This document shows, one piece after another, positions 51,747 through 60,405 of a stretch of DNA of 64,000 bases. The position numbers were made by a program, and so were the translations under genes. This stretch comes from Ralstonia pickettii DTP0602 (GTDB lineage: Bacteria; Pseudomonadota; Gammaproteobacteria; Burkholderiales; Burkholderiaceae): the NCBI GenBank assembly GCA_000471925.1, contig CP006668.1, forward strand, positions 2,108,001 through 2,172,000, given 5' to 3'. Each line of letters starts with the position of its first letter. Position 1 is the first letter of the stretch. The notes below the pieces were generated by a model that had not been told where the DNA came from, did not search any database, and saw only the letters and a program-made list of their open reading frames with translations.

Positions 51747-52958
51747 CTACAGGCCGAGCTGCGCACGCCCGGCGGCGCCCAGGATGGCGTCGTTCTGCGG
51801 CGTATGGATACGGCTGCACAGCACGTCGCGGTAGTGGCGCTCGAGCGGGTTGTTGCGGCTCAGGCCGTGGTTGCCAGACAGCTGCAACGCCAGTTCCACC
51901 GCGCGGATCGCGTTGCCGGTCACGGTGAACTTCAGCAGGCCGCTGTCGGCAGGCGACGGCGGCTCGCCCGCGTCGGTGCGCGCGGCGGCGTCGTCGAGCA
52001 GCACGGCGTTGGTCCGCAGGAGCGCCGCGATCTCGCCGATGGCTTCCTGCACGCGCGGCAGCGTGGCCAGTGGCGCGCCCAGGCTGCCGGGAGCACGCTC
52101 GCGCACGAAGGTGCGGACCCACGCGTCGGCGGCCCGCGCCACGGCGTCGTAGAGGCTGCCGAGCAGCACCACCATCCACGCCTGCTGGTCGGCGTTGGCG
52201 TCGATGTCGGCCTGGCTCGCGCCGGCCGGCACCCAGGCCGACGGCGGGCGGATATCGACGGCGTGATCGGGTGGAATCCACACATTGTCGAGCACGGTCT
52301 CGTGGCTGCCTGAGGCGCGCAGGCCGAGGTGGTTCCAGTTCTCGACGATGCGCACGCCCGCGATGCCCGAGGCCGGTCCGGGCACCAGGAACACACCGAC
52401 GCGCGGCTCGGGATCGTCCGTACGCGCCCACACCGCCAGCCAGCGCAGCGCCGGGATGCCGGTGCTGTAGAGCTTGCGCCCGCTGATGCGCCAGCCATCC
52501 GCGACGCGCGTGGCGATGGTACCCGGCAGCCCGCCGCGCGCGGGCGAGCCCAGCTCCGGCTCAACGCGCAGCGCGTTGATCAGCGCACCGTCCTGCACGG
52601 CACTGGCAAACACCTGGTCGCGCACGGTCGCTGACCAGTGCGAGTCGGCGCGGGCAATGGCGCGGTGCTGCAGGTAGGTCATGGTCAGCACCAGCGCGGT
52701 GGCCGGCTCGCCGCCCGCCACCGCGGCCACGATACGGCGCGCCTGCGCCAGCCCTGCCCCGCCGCCGCCGTGCGTGCACGGCACCACCTGTGCGGTCAGG
52801 CCATGCGCGTGCAATTGCGCGAAGTTGTCGTGCGGAAAGCTGGCGGCCGCATCATGCGCGCCGGCGCCGGCGGCAAAGCGCGCGGACAGCTCGGCCAGCA
52901 CGTCGCCAAGGCGCGCGTCGCTGCTGGGCAGCCGGCGCAGGGAAGACGTCAAAGACAT
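51747..52958 (-). CDS. acyl-CoA dehydrogenase-family flavoprotein (SfnB/DszC-like)
   Basis: A 403-residue protein of the acyl-CoA dehydrogenase fold. The substrate and flavin region is clear (GRKLYSTGIPALRWLAVWA, then VENWNHLGLRASGSHETVL), and the C-terminal helix region is complete. The SfnB/DszC-type branch uses reduced flavin to oxidise organosulfur or related compounds rather than acyl-CoA. The canonical catalytic glutamate is not obvious. It is divergent from the SsuD-like monooxygenase gene, and both point to sulfur acquisition. The ATG at 52958 is preferred for length. Confidence 0.85.
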   Translation of the reverse strand: MSLTSSLRRLPSSDARLGDVLAELSARFAAGAGAHDAAASFPHDNFAQLHAHGLTAQVVPCTHGGGGAGLAQARRIVAAVAGGEPATALVLTMTYLQHRAIARADSHWSATVRDQVFASAVQDGALINALRVEPELGSPARGGLPGTIATRVADGWRISGRKLYSTGIPALRWLAVWARTDDPEPRVGVFLVPGPASGIAGVRIVENWNHLGLRASGSHETVLDNVWIPPDHAVDIRPPSAWVPAGASQADIDANADQQAWMVVLLGSLYDAVARAADAWVRTFVRERAPGSLGAPLATLPRVQEAIGEIAALLRTNAVLLDDAAARTDAGEPPSPADSGLLKFTVTGNAIRAVELALQLSGNHGLSRNNPLERHYRDVLCSRIHTPQNDAILGAAGRAQLGL

Positions 52959-53053
52959 GGGAAACGCTCCGGGAAGGATGACGGCCGACGCCTGCCGCTG
53001 CGGACGGCATCGCCAAGAATGCCGCATAGCGTACCGCCGGCCCCGGGTTCCGG

Positions 53054-53085
53054 AAACGACGCTTATTGAATATGGTCCGTCGTTT
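53054..53085. promoter_or_regulatory. inverted repeat in the divergent sulfur promoter
   Basis: AAACGAC (53054-53060) and GTCGTTT (53079-53085) are exact reverse complements, 18 bases apart, in the 227-bp gap between the acyl-CoA dehydrogenase-like and SsuD-like genes. The centre is AT-rich (TTATTGAATATGG). It is a plausible operator for a sulfur regulator encoded elsewhere. Confidence 0.5.
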
Positions 53086-53185
53086 TTATTCGTTAGTGGC
53101 GCGGCGCGGCTGTCGTACTTTCTTCCTCAGCCCAAAACCATCCGAGCAGCCACGCTGCCGCCATCACCGATACAGGAGCACCCGC

Positions 53186-54283
53186 ATGAGCGTCGATTTC
53201 ATCGGCATGATCCAGAGCCAGAAGCAGTCCGAGATCCATCCGCCAGCGGGTCCCGTGATCAACCGCGACTACGTGCGTGCCTTTGCGCAGGCGCATGAGC
53301 AGGCTGGCTTCGACCGCATCCTGGTGCCGCACCACTCCACCGGCCCGTCGGCCACGCTGACCATCGCCTACGCCGCCAGCGTGACCGAGCGCATCCACTT
53401 CATGCTGGCGCACCGCCCCGGCTTTACCGCGCCGACACTGGCCGCGCGCCAGATCGCCACGCTCGACCAGTTCAGCGGCGGCCGGCTCGGGGTCCATTTC
53501 ATCTCCGGCGGCTCCGACAGCGAGCAGCAGCGCGACGGCGACTACCTCGACCATGACCAGCGCTATGCGCGCACCGATGAGTACCTGCAGATCCTGCGTC
53601 GCATCTGGACCGAGACCGCGCCGTTCGATCATGAAGGCCAGTTCTACCGCTTTACGCAGGGCTTCTCCGAAGTCAAGCCCGCACAGCAGCCGCACGTGCC
53701 CATCTACTTCGGCGGTGCCTCCGATGCGGCGCTCACCGTGGCCGGCAAGCATGCCGACGTCTACGCGCTGTGGGGCGAATCGCTCGACCAGGTGCGCGAG
53801 CTGACCACGCGCGTGCGCGCCGAGGCCGCGAAGCATGGGCGCGAGGTACGCTTCTCGGTGTCGTTCCGCCCGGTGCTGGCGGAGACCGAAGAGAAAGCCT
53901 GGGCCCGCGCCGACAGCATCCTGGAGCGCACCCGCGCGCTGCGCGTGCAGGCGGGCTACAGCCGTGGCGGCCCGCAGCAGAGCGAAGGTGCGCGGCGCCT
54001 GCTGGCTGCTGCCGACAAGGGCGACCGCGTCGACCAGCGGCTGTGGACCGCCATCGCGCGCGAGACCGGCGGGCGCTCCAACTCCACCGGCCTGGTCGGC
54101 ACGCCCGAACAGGTGGCACAGGCGCTGCTGGCGTACTACGAGCTGGGCGTGACCACCTTCCTGATCCGCGGCTTCGATCCGCTGGAAGACGCCATCGACT
54201 ACGGCCGCGAACTGATCCCGCGCGTGCGCGAACTGGTGGCGCAGCACGACGCCGCAGGCCAGGCCGAACGCAAGGCCGCCTGA
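53186..54283 (+). CDS. FMNH2-dependent LLM-class monooxygenase (SsuD-like)
   Basis: A 365-residue bacterial-luciferase-type monooxygenase close to alkanesulfonate monooxygenase: MIQSQKQSEI at the start, PHHSTGPSATL, LDQFSGGRLGVHFISGG, and an HPGF-like barrel (AHRPGFTAPT). With reduced flavin from a separate reductase, such enzymes release sulfite from sulfonates. The ATG at 53186 has CAGGAG eight bases upstream. No flavin reductase (SsuE) is next to it. It begins a plus-strand operon with a class II aldolase, an ABC transporter and a cytochrome c. Confidence 0.92.
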   Translation: MSVDFIGMIQSQKQSEIHPPAGPVINRDYVRAFAQAHEQAGFDRILVPHHSTGPSATLTIAYAASVTERIHFMLAHRPGFTAPTLAARQIATLDQFSGGRLGVHFISGGSDSEQQRDGDYLDHDQRYARTDEYLQILRRIWTETAPFDHEGQFYRFTQGFSEVKPAQQPHVPIYFGGASDAALTVAGKHADVYALWGESLDQVRELTTRVRAEAAKHGREVRFSVSFRPVLAETEEKAWARADSILERTRALRVQAGYSRGGPQQSEGARRLLAAADKGDRVDQRLWTAIARETGGRSNSTGLVGTPEQVAQALLAYYELGVTTFLIRGFDPLEDAIDYGRELIPRVRELVAQHDAAGQAERKAA

Positions 54284-54310
54284 CCCCGAACGCCCCGGAT
54301 AACAACAATC

Positions 54311-55144
54311 ATGAACGCCGTCGTCCCCATCCAGCGCCCCACCGCGCTGAAGCTGAACCCGCAGCCGCAGCAGAAGTTCTGGTTCGAACCGGTGCCGCCG
54401 CGCCCAACCATCGAGGCCGAGCGCCGCCATCGCCAGGAACGCCTGGCCGGCGCCTTCCGCCTCTTTGCCCGGCAGGGCTTCGATCTCGGGCTGGCTGGCC
54501 ATATCACCGCGCGCGATCCGGAGCTGACCGACCATTTCTGGGTCAATCCGCTGGGCGTGCATTTCTCGCGCATCCGCGTGTCTGACCTGCTCCTGGTCAA
54601 CGCGCGCGGAGAAACCGTGATCGGAAACCGGCCGCTGAACAAGGCCGCCTTTGCGATTCATGCCGCGATCCATGAGGCGCATCCGCATATCGTCGCGGCG
54701 GCGCATACGCATTCGACTTACGGCAAAGCGTGGTCGACGCTGGGCCGCAAGCTCGACCCGTTGACGCAGGACTCATGCTCGTTCTTCGAGCATCACGCGC
54801 TGTTCGATGACTTCACCGGCATGGTGGTGGACGACAGCGAAGGCCAACGCATCGCGCGCGCGCTCGATAAGGGCAATGACGAGACCTACAAAGACGCGAT
54901 CCTGAAGAACCACGGCATCCTGACCGCCGGCCCGACCGTGGAGGCCGCAGCGTGGTGGTACATCGCGCTGGAGAACGCCGCGCACACGCAGCTGCTGGCC
55001 GAAGCCGCCGGCACGCCGCAGCCCATCGACGTGGCCACCGCGCGCCATACGCATTCGCAAGTCGGGGGCAACGAGGGCTCGCTGCACGCCTTTGAAAGCC
55101 TGTATGCCGGCCTGGTCGACGCCGAGCCCGACCTGCTGGACTGA
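54311..55144 (+). CDS. class II aldolase/adducin family protein
   Basis: A 277-residue paralogue closest to the one at 47487-48329. The metal ligands appear in AAHTHSTYG and LKNHGILTA, and GHITARDPE lies near residue 64. It follows the SsuD-like gene by 27 bases and precedes the ABC genes, so it is in the same operon. It could act on the carbon product (an aldehyde or hydroxy acid) left after desulfonation. Its ribosome site is weak, suggesting coupling with the upstream gene. Confidence 0.87.
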   Translation: MNAVVPIQRPTALKLNPQPQQKFWFEPVPPRPTIEAERRHRQERLAGAFRLFARQGFDLGLAGHITARDPELTDHFWVNPLGVHFSRIRVSDLLLVNARGETVIGNRPLNKAAFAIHAAIHEAHPHIVAAAHTHSTYGKAWSTLGRKLDPLTQDSCSFFEHHALFDDFTGMVVDDSEGQRIARALDKGNDETYKDAILKNHGILTAGPTVEAAAWWYIALENAAHTQLLAEAAGTPQPIDVATARHTHSQVGGNEGSLHAFESLYAGLVDAEPDLLD

Positions 55145-55180
55145 CGCCTCACACCAACAACGAAAACGGGGAGTTTCACC

Positions 55181-56194
55181 ATGAGCCAGAAGAACACCAC
55201 CGCCAATCCGCGCCGCCGCGACGTGCTGCGCGTTGCCGGCGCCGCGGCGATTGCCGCGCCATCGCTGATCCTCGGCCGCCAGGCCTGGTCGGCGCCACGC
55301 AAGCTGACCTTCGCCTGGAACCAGAACTCGTTCTGCCTGACGCCGATCGTAGTGGCGCAGGAGAAGGGCTTCTTCGAGAAGAACGGCCTGCAGGTCGACC
55401 TGATCAACTACAGCGGCTCGACCGACCAGTTGCTGGAATCGATCGCCACCGGCAAGGCCGATGCCGCGGTCGGCATGATCCACCGCTGGCTCAAGCCGCT
55501 CGAAGCCGGCTTCGACGTCAAGATCATCGGCAGCTCGCACGGCGGCTGCGTGCGGCTGGTGGGATCGAAGGCGGCGGGCGTGACCAACCTGCAGCAGCTC
55601 AAGGGCAAGACCGTCGGCGTCAGCGACCTGGCGGCGCCGGGCAAGCACTTCTTCACCATCCTGCTGGCCAAGAACGGCATCGACCCGGACAAGGACATCA
55701 CCTGGCGGCAGTACCCGGCCGACCTGCTGGGCGTTGCCGTGGACAAGGGCGAGATCCAGGCCATCGCCGACGGCGATCCCAACCTCTACCTGCTGGAGAA
55801 GCGCACCAACGGCGCCTACGTCGAACTGGCCACCAACCTCACCGGCGAGTACGCGCGCAAGGTCTGCTGCGTGATCGGCGCGCGCGGCGAGCTGGTGCGC
55901 AACGACCGCCCGGCGGCGACGTCGCTGGCGCGCGCGATCGTGCAGGCGACCGACTACGTCAACGAGAACCCCAACGAAGCCGCCAAGGTCTTCGCCAAGT
56001 ACTCGCCCAAGATCAACCCGGACGACCTGCGCAAGCTGTACGCGACGCTGACCTATACCCACCACCCGACCGGCATCGACCTGCGCGACGAGATCGCGTT
56101 CTACGCCGACGATTTCCGCCGCATCGGCGTGCTGAAGAAGACCACAGATGCCAAACGCCTGGCGCAGCATGTCTACGCCAATGTCCTGGGGTAA
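55181..56194 (+). CDS. sulfonate/taurine-type ABC substrate-binding protein
   Basis: A 337-residue periplasmic receptor of the SsuA/TauA (NitT/TauT) family. A twin-arginine-type signal (PRRRDVLR, then an Ala-rich core) precedes the ligand domain starting LTFAWNQNSFCLTPIVVAQEKG. The GxxDxxxG-like segment DQLLESIATGKADAAVG contacts the anion. GGGGAG is well spaced before the ATG. It is followed by permease and ATPase genes, forming a complete importer. Sulfonate specificity is inferred from the SsuD-like neighbour. Confidence 0.92.
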   Translation: MSQKNTTANPRRRDVLRVAGAAAIAAPSLILGRQAWSAPRKLTFAWNQNSFCLTPIVVAQEKGFFEKNGLQVDLINYSGSTDQLLESIATGKADAAVGMIHRWLKPLEAGFDVKIIGSSHGGCVRLVGSKAAGVTNLQQLKGKTVGVSDLAAPGKHFFTILLAKNGIDPDKDITWRQYPADLLGVAVDKGEIQAIADGDPNLYLLEKRTNGAYVELATNLTGEYARKVCCVIGARGELVRNDRPAATSLARAIVQATDYVNENPNEAAKVFAKYSPKINPDDLRKLYATLTYTHHPTGIDLRDEIAFYADDFRRIGVLKKTTDAKRLAQHVYANVLG

Positions 56195-56198
56195 TGCG

Positions 56199-57245
56199 AT
56201 GACGACAAGCCAAGCTGCACTCGATGCGGGGCTCGCGCGCGAGCCTGCCGCACCTGCCATCGCCACCGTTCCTGGTACCAGCCCGGTCTGGGCCACGGGC
56301 GTCGTCGCGGCCCTGGCGTGGGCCGCGTTCGGCGCGCTGACGTGGCAATGGCCGAACCAGATGGTCGGCTTCAGCGACTGGGCCTATACGGAGGAACTGG
56401 GTATTGCGGCACTGGCCGGTGCCGCGCTTCTCACGCTGGTCGCGATCTTCGGGCAGCGTTTCCGTGCGGCGCAACGCGCGTTGGCCGCGTTGCGCACCGC
56501 CGGTCCGTGGCTGGTCGCAGTGCCGGTGGTGCTGGCGGCGTGGGAGATCCTGACCGCCAAGACCGCGATCCTGCCTACACCCTTCTTTGCGCCGCCACAG
56601 GCGCTGATCGAAGTCTATACCGACGACTGGCGGCGGTTGGGCGACAGTGTGCTCAATACGCTCAAGCTGCTGGGACTGGGCGTGGCGTATGGCGGGCTGG
56701 CCGGCTTCCTCGTTGGGGTGTCGATCGGTTGGTCGCGGCGGATCGGGTACTGGGTGCATCCGGTGCTGCGGGTGCTGGGGCCGTTGCCTTCGACCGCGCT
56801 GCTGCCGCTGACGTTCTACTTCTTTCCGTCGAGCTATTCGGCCGCGGTATTCCTGATCGCGCTGGCTACGGCGTTTCCGGTCGCTGTGCTGACGTGGTCG
56901 GGCGTGGCCGGTGTCAACAAGAGCTACTACGACGTGGCGCGCACACTGGGCGCTTCCGGGTGGTTCCTGGTGCTGCGGGTGGCGATTCCGGCGGCGCTGC
57001 CCCAGGTGTTTGTCGGACTGTTCATGGGCTTGGGCGCGTCGTTTTCTGTGCTGGTGACGGCGGAGATGATGGGGGTGAAGTCGGGGCTGGGCTGGTACCT
57101 GACGTGGGCGCAGGGCTGGGCTTCGTACGTGAATATGTATGCGGCGCTGATTGTGATGGCGTTGTTGTTCTCCAGTGTGATCACGCTGTTGTTCGTGGCG
57201 CGGGACCGGGTGTTGTCGTGGCAGAAGGGGACGGTGAAATGGTGA
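56199..57245 (+). CDS. ABC permease (SsuC/TauC family)
   Basis: A 348-residue inner-membrane subunit with an unusually long N-terminal part containing two extra hydrophobic segments (residues 23-48 and 66-82) before the usual core. The ABC-coupling loop reads YYDVARTLGASGWFLVLRVAIPAALP, and the final helices end near LLFVARDRV. The ATG at 56199 starts 4 bases after the receptor stop. Its 3' end overlaps the ATPase start by 7 bases, indicating a tight operon. Confidence 0.9.
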   Translation: MTTSQAALDAGLAREPAAPAIATVPGTSPVWATGVVAALAWAAFGALTWQWPNQMVGFSDWAYTEELGIAALAGAALLTLVAIFGQRFRAAQRALAALRTAGPWLVAVPVVLAAWEILTAKTAILPTPFFAPPQALIEVYTDDWRRLGDSVLNTLKLLGLGVAYGGLAGFLVGVSIGWSRRIGYWVHPVLRVLGPLPSTALLPLTFYFFPSSYSAAVFLIALATAFPVAVLTWSGVAGVNKSYYDVARTLGASGWFLVLRVAIPAALPQVFVGLFMGLGASFSVLVTAEMMGVKSGLGWYLTWAQGWASYVNMYAALIVMALLFSSVITLLFVARDRVLSWQKGTVKW

Positions 57246-58117
57246 GTGTGGTTGAGCGGTTGAAAGCATCGAGACCCCACGGCAGCCTGGAGAAGGCCTC
57301 CCTCTCCCGCGAGCGGGAGAAGGGAGTTAACGCGGCGGCAGGCGATACGCCCGGAGTTCTAACGGGCGCACGTATCGATATCCACAAAGTCAGCCATTGG
57401 TTCGGCACCGGCAGCGACCAGCTGCAAGTCCTCGACAACGTCGACCTCAACGTCGCCCCCGGCGAATTCGTCGCCCTGCTCGGCCCCAGCGGCTGCGGCA
57501 AATCCACGCTGCTGCGCCTGGTCGCCGGCCTCGACCAACCCTCCTCCGGCGACATCCTGCAGGACGGCACGCCCATCACCGAGCCCGACCCCTCACGCAT
57601 CGTCGTGTTCCAGGACCCCACGCTGTACCCCTGGCGCCGCGTCTGGGACAACGTCGCACTTGGCCTGCAGGCGCGCGGCATCCTGGCGCAGGAGCGCCAT
57701 CGCGTCGATGACGCGCTGCGCCGCGTCGGGCTGGAGACCTTCGCCCGCGCCTTCCCGCACCAGCTCTCCGGCGGCATGGCGCAGCGCGTGGCGCTGGCGC
57801 GCGCGCTGGTCAACGATCCGCGCCTGCTGGTACTGGACGAACCGCTGGGCAAGCTGGATTCGCTGACACGGCTGGCAATGCAGAGCGACCTGGTCGAACT
57901 GTGGCAACGCTCGCGCTTCTCGGCGCTGCTGGTCACGCATGATGTGGAAGAGGCGCTGTTCCTGGCCCAGCGCGTGATCATCTTCAGCCAGCGCCCGGCG
58001 CGCATCACCGCCGAGATCAAGGTCGACCTGCCCTATCCGCGCCATCGCGGCGACCCGCGGCTGACCGGGCTGCGGCACGAAGCGCTGCGTCACCTGGGAC
58101 TGGACGCGAGCTGGTAA
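57239..58117 (+). CDS. ABC ATPase (SsuB/TauB family) with REP-encoded N-terminal extension
   Basis: A 292-residue ATPase. Walker A GPSGCGKST lies at residues 82-90, the signature LSGGM at 176-180 and Walker B LLVLDEP at 196-202. The conserved domain begins at about residue 45, so there are roughly 43 extra N-terminal residues. Part of these (about 20-30, ASLSREREKGV) is encoded by a REP-like palindrome at 57298-57326. No later start codon fits, so the extension seems translated. The ATG at 57239 overlaps the permease gene by 7 bases. It powers uptake of the anion bound by the receptor. Confidence 0.9.
   Translation: MVSVVERLKASRPHGSLEKASLSREREKGVNAAAGDTPGVLTGARIDIHKVSHWFGTGSDQLQVLDNVDLNVAPGEFVALLGPSGCGKSTLLRLVAGLDQPSSGDILQDGTPITEPDPSRIVVFQDPTLYPWRRVWDNVALGLQARGILAQERHRVDDALRRVGLETFARAFPHQLSGGMAQRVALARALVNDPRLLVLDEPLGKLDSLTRLAMQSDLVELWQRSRFSALLVTHDVEEALFLAQRVIIFSQRPARITAEIKVDLPYPRHRGDPRLTGLRHEALRHLGLDASW
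57298..57326. repeat. REP-like palindromic element, copy 2 (inside the ATPase gene)
   Basis: CTCCCTCTCCCGC pairs with GCGGGAGAAGGGAG across a GA loop with one bulge. The same CTCTCCCGC-purine-A-GCG core as the element at 19162-19189 is present. It sits within the coding sequence, 59 bases after the ATG, and the reading frame stays open through it. Confidence 0.65.
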
Positions 58118-58148
58118 TGCCCCAACGTTCCACCCCGCGGGCCGCATC

Positions 58149-59324
58149 ATGAGCGGCCCGCCTCCGCAAGCATGGCTGAACGCGCTGCTTGTGCTGATCG
58201 AGAAGTTTCAGCTTGGATTGCTGTCGCTGTGGCACGCATTGGGCCTGACCGGCGACAGCCACGGCCAGCCGGCGTGGCCGTGGGCGCAGCGCGTGGCCGG
58301 CGAAACGCTGTTGATCGACCTGGGCCTCGCACGCCATGTCGGCCTGAGCGTATGTGCCATGGCCTTCGCCGTGCTGGCCGTGGCCATTGCGCTGGCCTGG
58401 CACCGCCGGCGTGGCGTGCTGCTGGCCGCTGCCGCCCTCGCGCTGATGGTGGCGCCGTGGCCCAAGGCATCGCTGCTGCTTGGCCCGGCAGTGCCCACCA
58501 GCTTCCACGCCAGTCCGACCCGCTTCTCCGTCGATGCCATCGCCCTCGGCGGGCGCGTCTACACGCAACACTGCGTCGGCTGCCACGGCGCCGACGGACG
58601 CGGCGAGGGGCCGCTGGCCGCGAGCCTGTCACAGTGGCCGCCGACGCTGGCCAGCCCACTGCTGGCGCGTCGCGCCGACGGCGAGCTGTTCTGGCATGTG
58701 CTCGCCGGGATGCGTGACCGCTACGGCCAGTTCACCATGCCCGCGTTCAGCGGCAAGCTGGGCGAGCGCGAGACCTGGGCCGTGATCGACTACATGAAGG
58801 CACTGTCGGCCGGCAGCGATGCCGATGGCAACTGGCCGGTTCCGTTGCGGCTGCCGGAGATGGCGATCCGCTGCGGCACCGAGGCGCCGCTGGCGCTGTC
58901 GCAATGGCGCGGCGACCAGCGCGTGCGGCTGGTGGCGGTCGATGGCACGGCCTCACTGCCATACGAGGATCCGCGCTTCCTGACCGTGCTGGTCACGCCG
59001 GACGGTCGGCCACCCGCAGAGGTAGCGCGCTTTCGCGCCGGCTGCACGGCCACGTCGCCGCTTGCGTGGCAGGCGGTGGCATCGATCGCCGGGGCATCCC
59101 CCTCCCGGCTGGCGGGAACCCAGTTGCTGGCCGACCGCGCCGGGTGGCTGCGTGCGCGTGGTGCACCGGGCCGGCAATGGTCCGATGCGGACCTTGTATG
59201 CGTGTCGGGCCCGGAGGCCAACACACCGCGCAATGTTGCGCCGGCCCCGGATGGCCTGACCGCGCTGCTGCTGCGCATGGATGCCGAGCCGGTGCGCTTC
59301 GTCAAAGGCGGCTTCATTCACTGA
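58149..59324 (+). CDS. membrane-anchored c-type cytochrome
   Basis: A 391-residue protein. Three hydrophobic segments occur in the first 110 residues (about 10-30, 64-84 and 90-110). Then comes a class I cytochrome c domain with Cys142-x-x-Cys145-His146 (HCVGCHGADG) and a likely axial methionine in FTMPAFSG. The C-terminal 150 residues form a domain I do not recognise. The heme domain is expected on the periplasmic side. It lies 31 bases after the ABC ATPase gene and ends the operon, an unusual partner for a sulfonate importer. It may carry electrons for an oxidative step. Confidence 0.85.
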   Translation: MSGPPPQAWLNALLVLIEKFQLGLLSLWHALGLTGDSHGQPAWPWAQRVAGETLLIDLGLARHVGLSVCAMAFAVLAVAIALAWHRRRGVLLAAAALALMVAPWPKASLLLGPAVPTSFHASPTRFSVDAIALGGRVYTQHCVGCHGADGRGEGPLAASLSQWPPTLASPLLARRADGELFWHVLAGMRDRYGQFTMPAFSGKLGERETWAVIDYMKALSAGSDADGNWPVPLRLPEMAIRCGTEAPLALSQWRGDQRVRLVAVDGTASLPYEDPRFLTVLVTPDGRPPAEVARFRAGCTATSPLAWQAVASIAGASPSRLAGTQLLADRAGWLRARGAPGRQWSDADLVCVSGPEANTPRNVAPAPDGLTALLLRMDAEPVRFVKGGFIH

Positions 59325-59486
59325 GCGTGGCCATCGCCTTCCCCGGATTGTTCGCTGCCAGCGAATTCTGACTTTCCACCCATTGCCGTGATCTCCCCCC
59401 GCTCGTGACAGTACCCTGCACATCGAGACAAAGCCAACGTGGGTCGGTGACATGGTGCAGATGAGGACGGCCGTGGCAAGCGCAGC

Positions 59487-60401
59487 TTGCCGGCCTGCGG
59501 CGTGAGGCCCGTCGGGGGCGCCCGGGCGCTGCAAGGGATCGCGCTGATGGTGGGGGCGGTAGCTTGCTTCGCCGCACTGGACACGCTGACCAAGATCGCC
59601 GGCGCCGCGGTGCCGGTCGTGATGGCACTGTGGCTGCGCTACCTGGTGCAGGCCGCGCTGACCGGCGCGGTGTTGCTGCCGGCGCGCGGCCGGGCCCTGC
59701 TGCGCACGCGCCGGCCGCTGCTGCAAGGGGTGCGGGCGGTGGCCATGGTGCTGTCCAGCGGCTGCGCGTTCTTCAGCCTGCAGGTGCTACCCGTGGGCGA
59801 GTTCACCGCCGTGGTCAGCCTGACACCGCTGGTGATGGCGCTGGCCGCCGCGGCCACGCTGGGCGAACGCGTGTCGGCCATGCGCTGGCTGTGCCTGCTG
59901 ACCGGATTTGCCGGCGCGCTGGTGGTGATCCGGCCGGACGCAGGCCTGCAGCCGGCGATGCTGCTGCCGCTCGGCGCGGTGCTGTGCAATGCCGTCTACC
60001 AGTTGCTCACCAGCGTACTGACCCGCGCCGACGGCGCCGGCACCACGCACTTTTATACCGGCTGCGTGGCCACGGTACTGCTGTCGGTGGCGCTGCCGTT
60101 CGGCTGGACCTCGCAGCTCACGGTGTGGCACTGGTGCCTGCTCGCGGGCATGGCGCTCGCCGGCAGCGCCGGTCACATGCTCCTGGTGCTGGCCTATGCG
60201 CGCGCGCCGGTCAGTCTGCTGACACCCTATCTCTACCTGCAGATTGCCTTTGCGATGGTCGGCGGCTGGCTGGCGTTTGCCTACCTGCCAGATACATGGT
60301 CGGTGCTCGGCGTGGCACTGATTGCCGCCAGCGGCGTGGGTGGCACGGTGGCGGCAGCGCGCGAACGTGCGCTGCCGGCGCGGCCAGTCGGCGCGACCTA
60401 G
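59487..60401 (+). CDS. DMT/EamA-family transporter
   Basis: A 304-residue drug/metabolite transporter with ten predicted membrane spans in two EamA repeats (VACFAALDTLTK... and YQLLTSVLTRADG...). Members import or export amino acids, nucleobases or other small metabolites; the substrate is not evident. The start is uncertain: a TTG at 59487 or a GTG at 59502 are in frame, and no good ATG exists. It ends 4 bases before the convergent quiC stop. It is separated from the cytochrome by 162 bases with no recognised signal. Confidence 0.82.
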   Translation: MPACGVRPVGGARALQGIALMVGAVACFAALDTLTKIAGAAVPVVMALWLRYLVQAALTGAVLLPARGRALLRTRRPLLQGVRAVAMVLSSGCAFFSLQVLPVGEFTAVVSLTPLVMALAAAATLGERVSAMRWLCLLTGFAGALVVIRPDAGLQPAMLLPLGAVLCNAVYQLLTSVLTRADGAGTTHFYTGCVATVLLSVALPFGWTSQLTVWHWCLLAGMALAGSAGHMLLVLAYARAPVSLLTPYLYLQIAFAMVGGWLAFAYLPDTWSVLGVALIAASGVGGTVAAARERALPARPVGAT

Positions 60402-60405
60402 CCGC

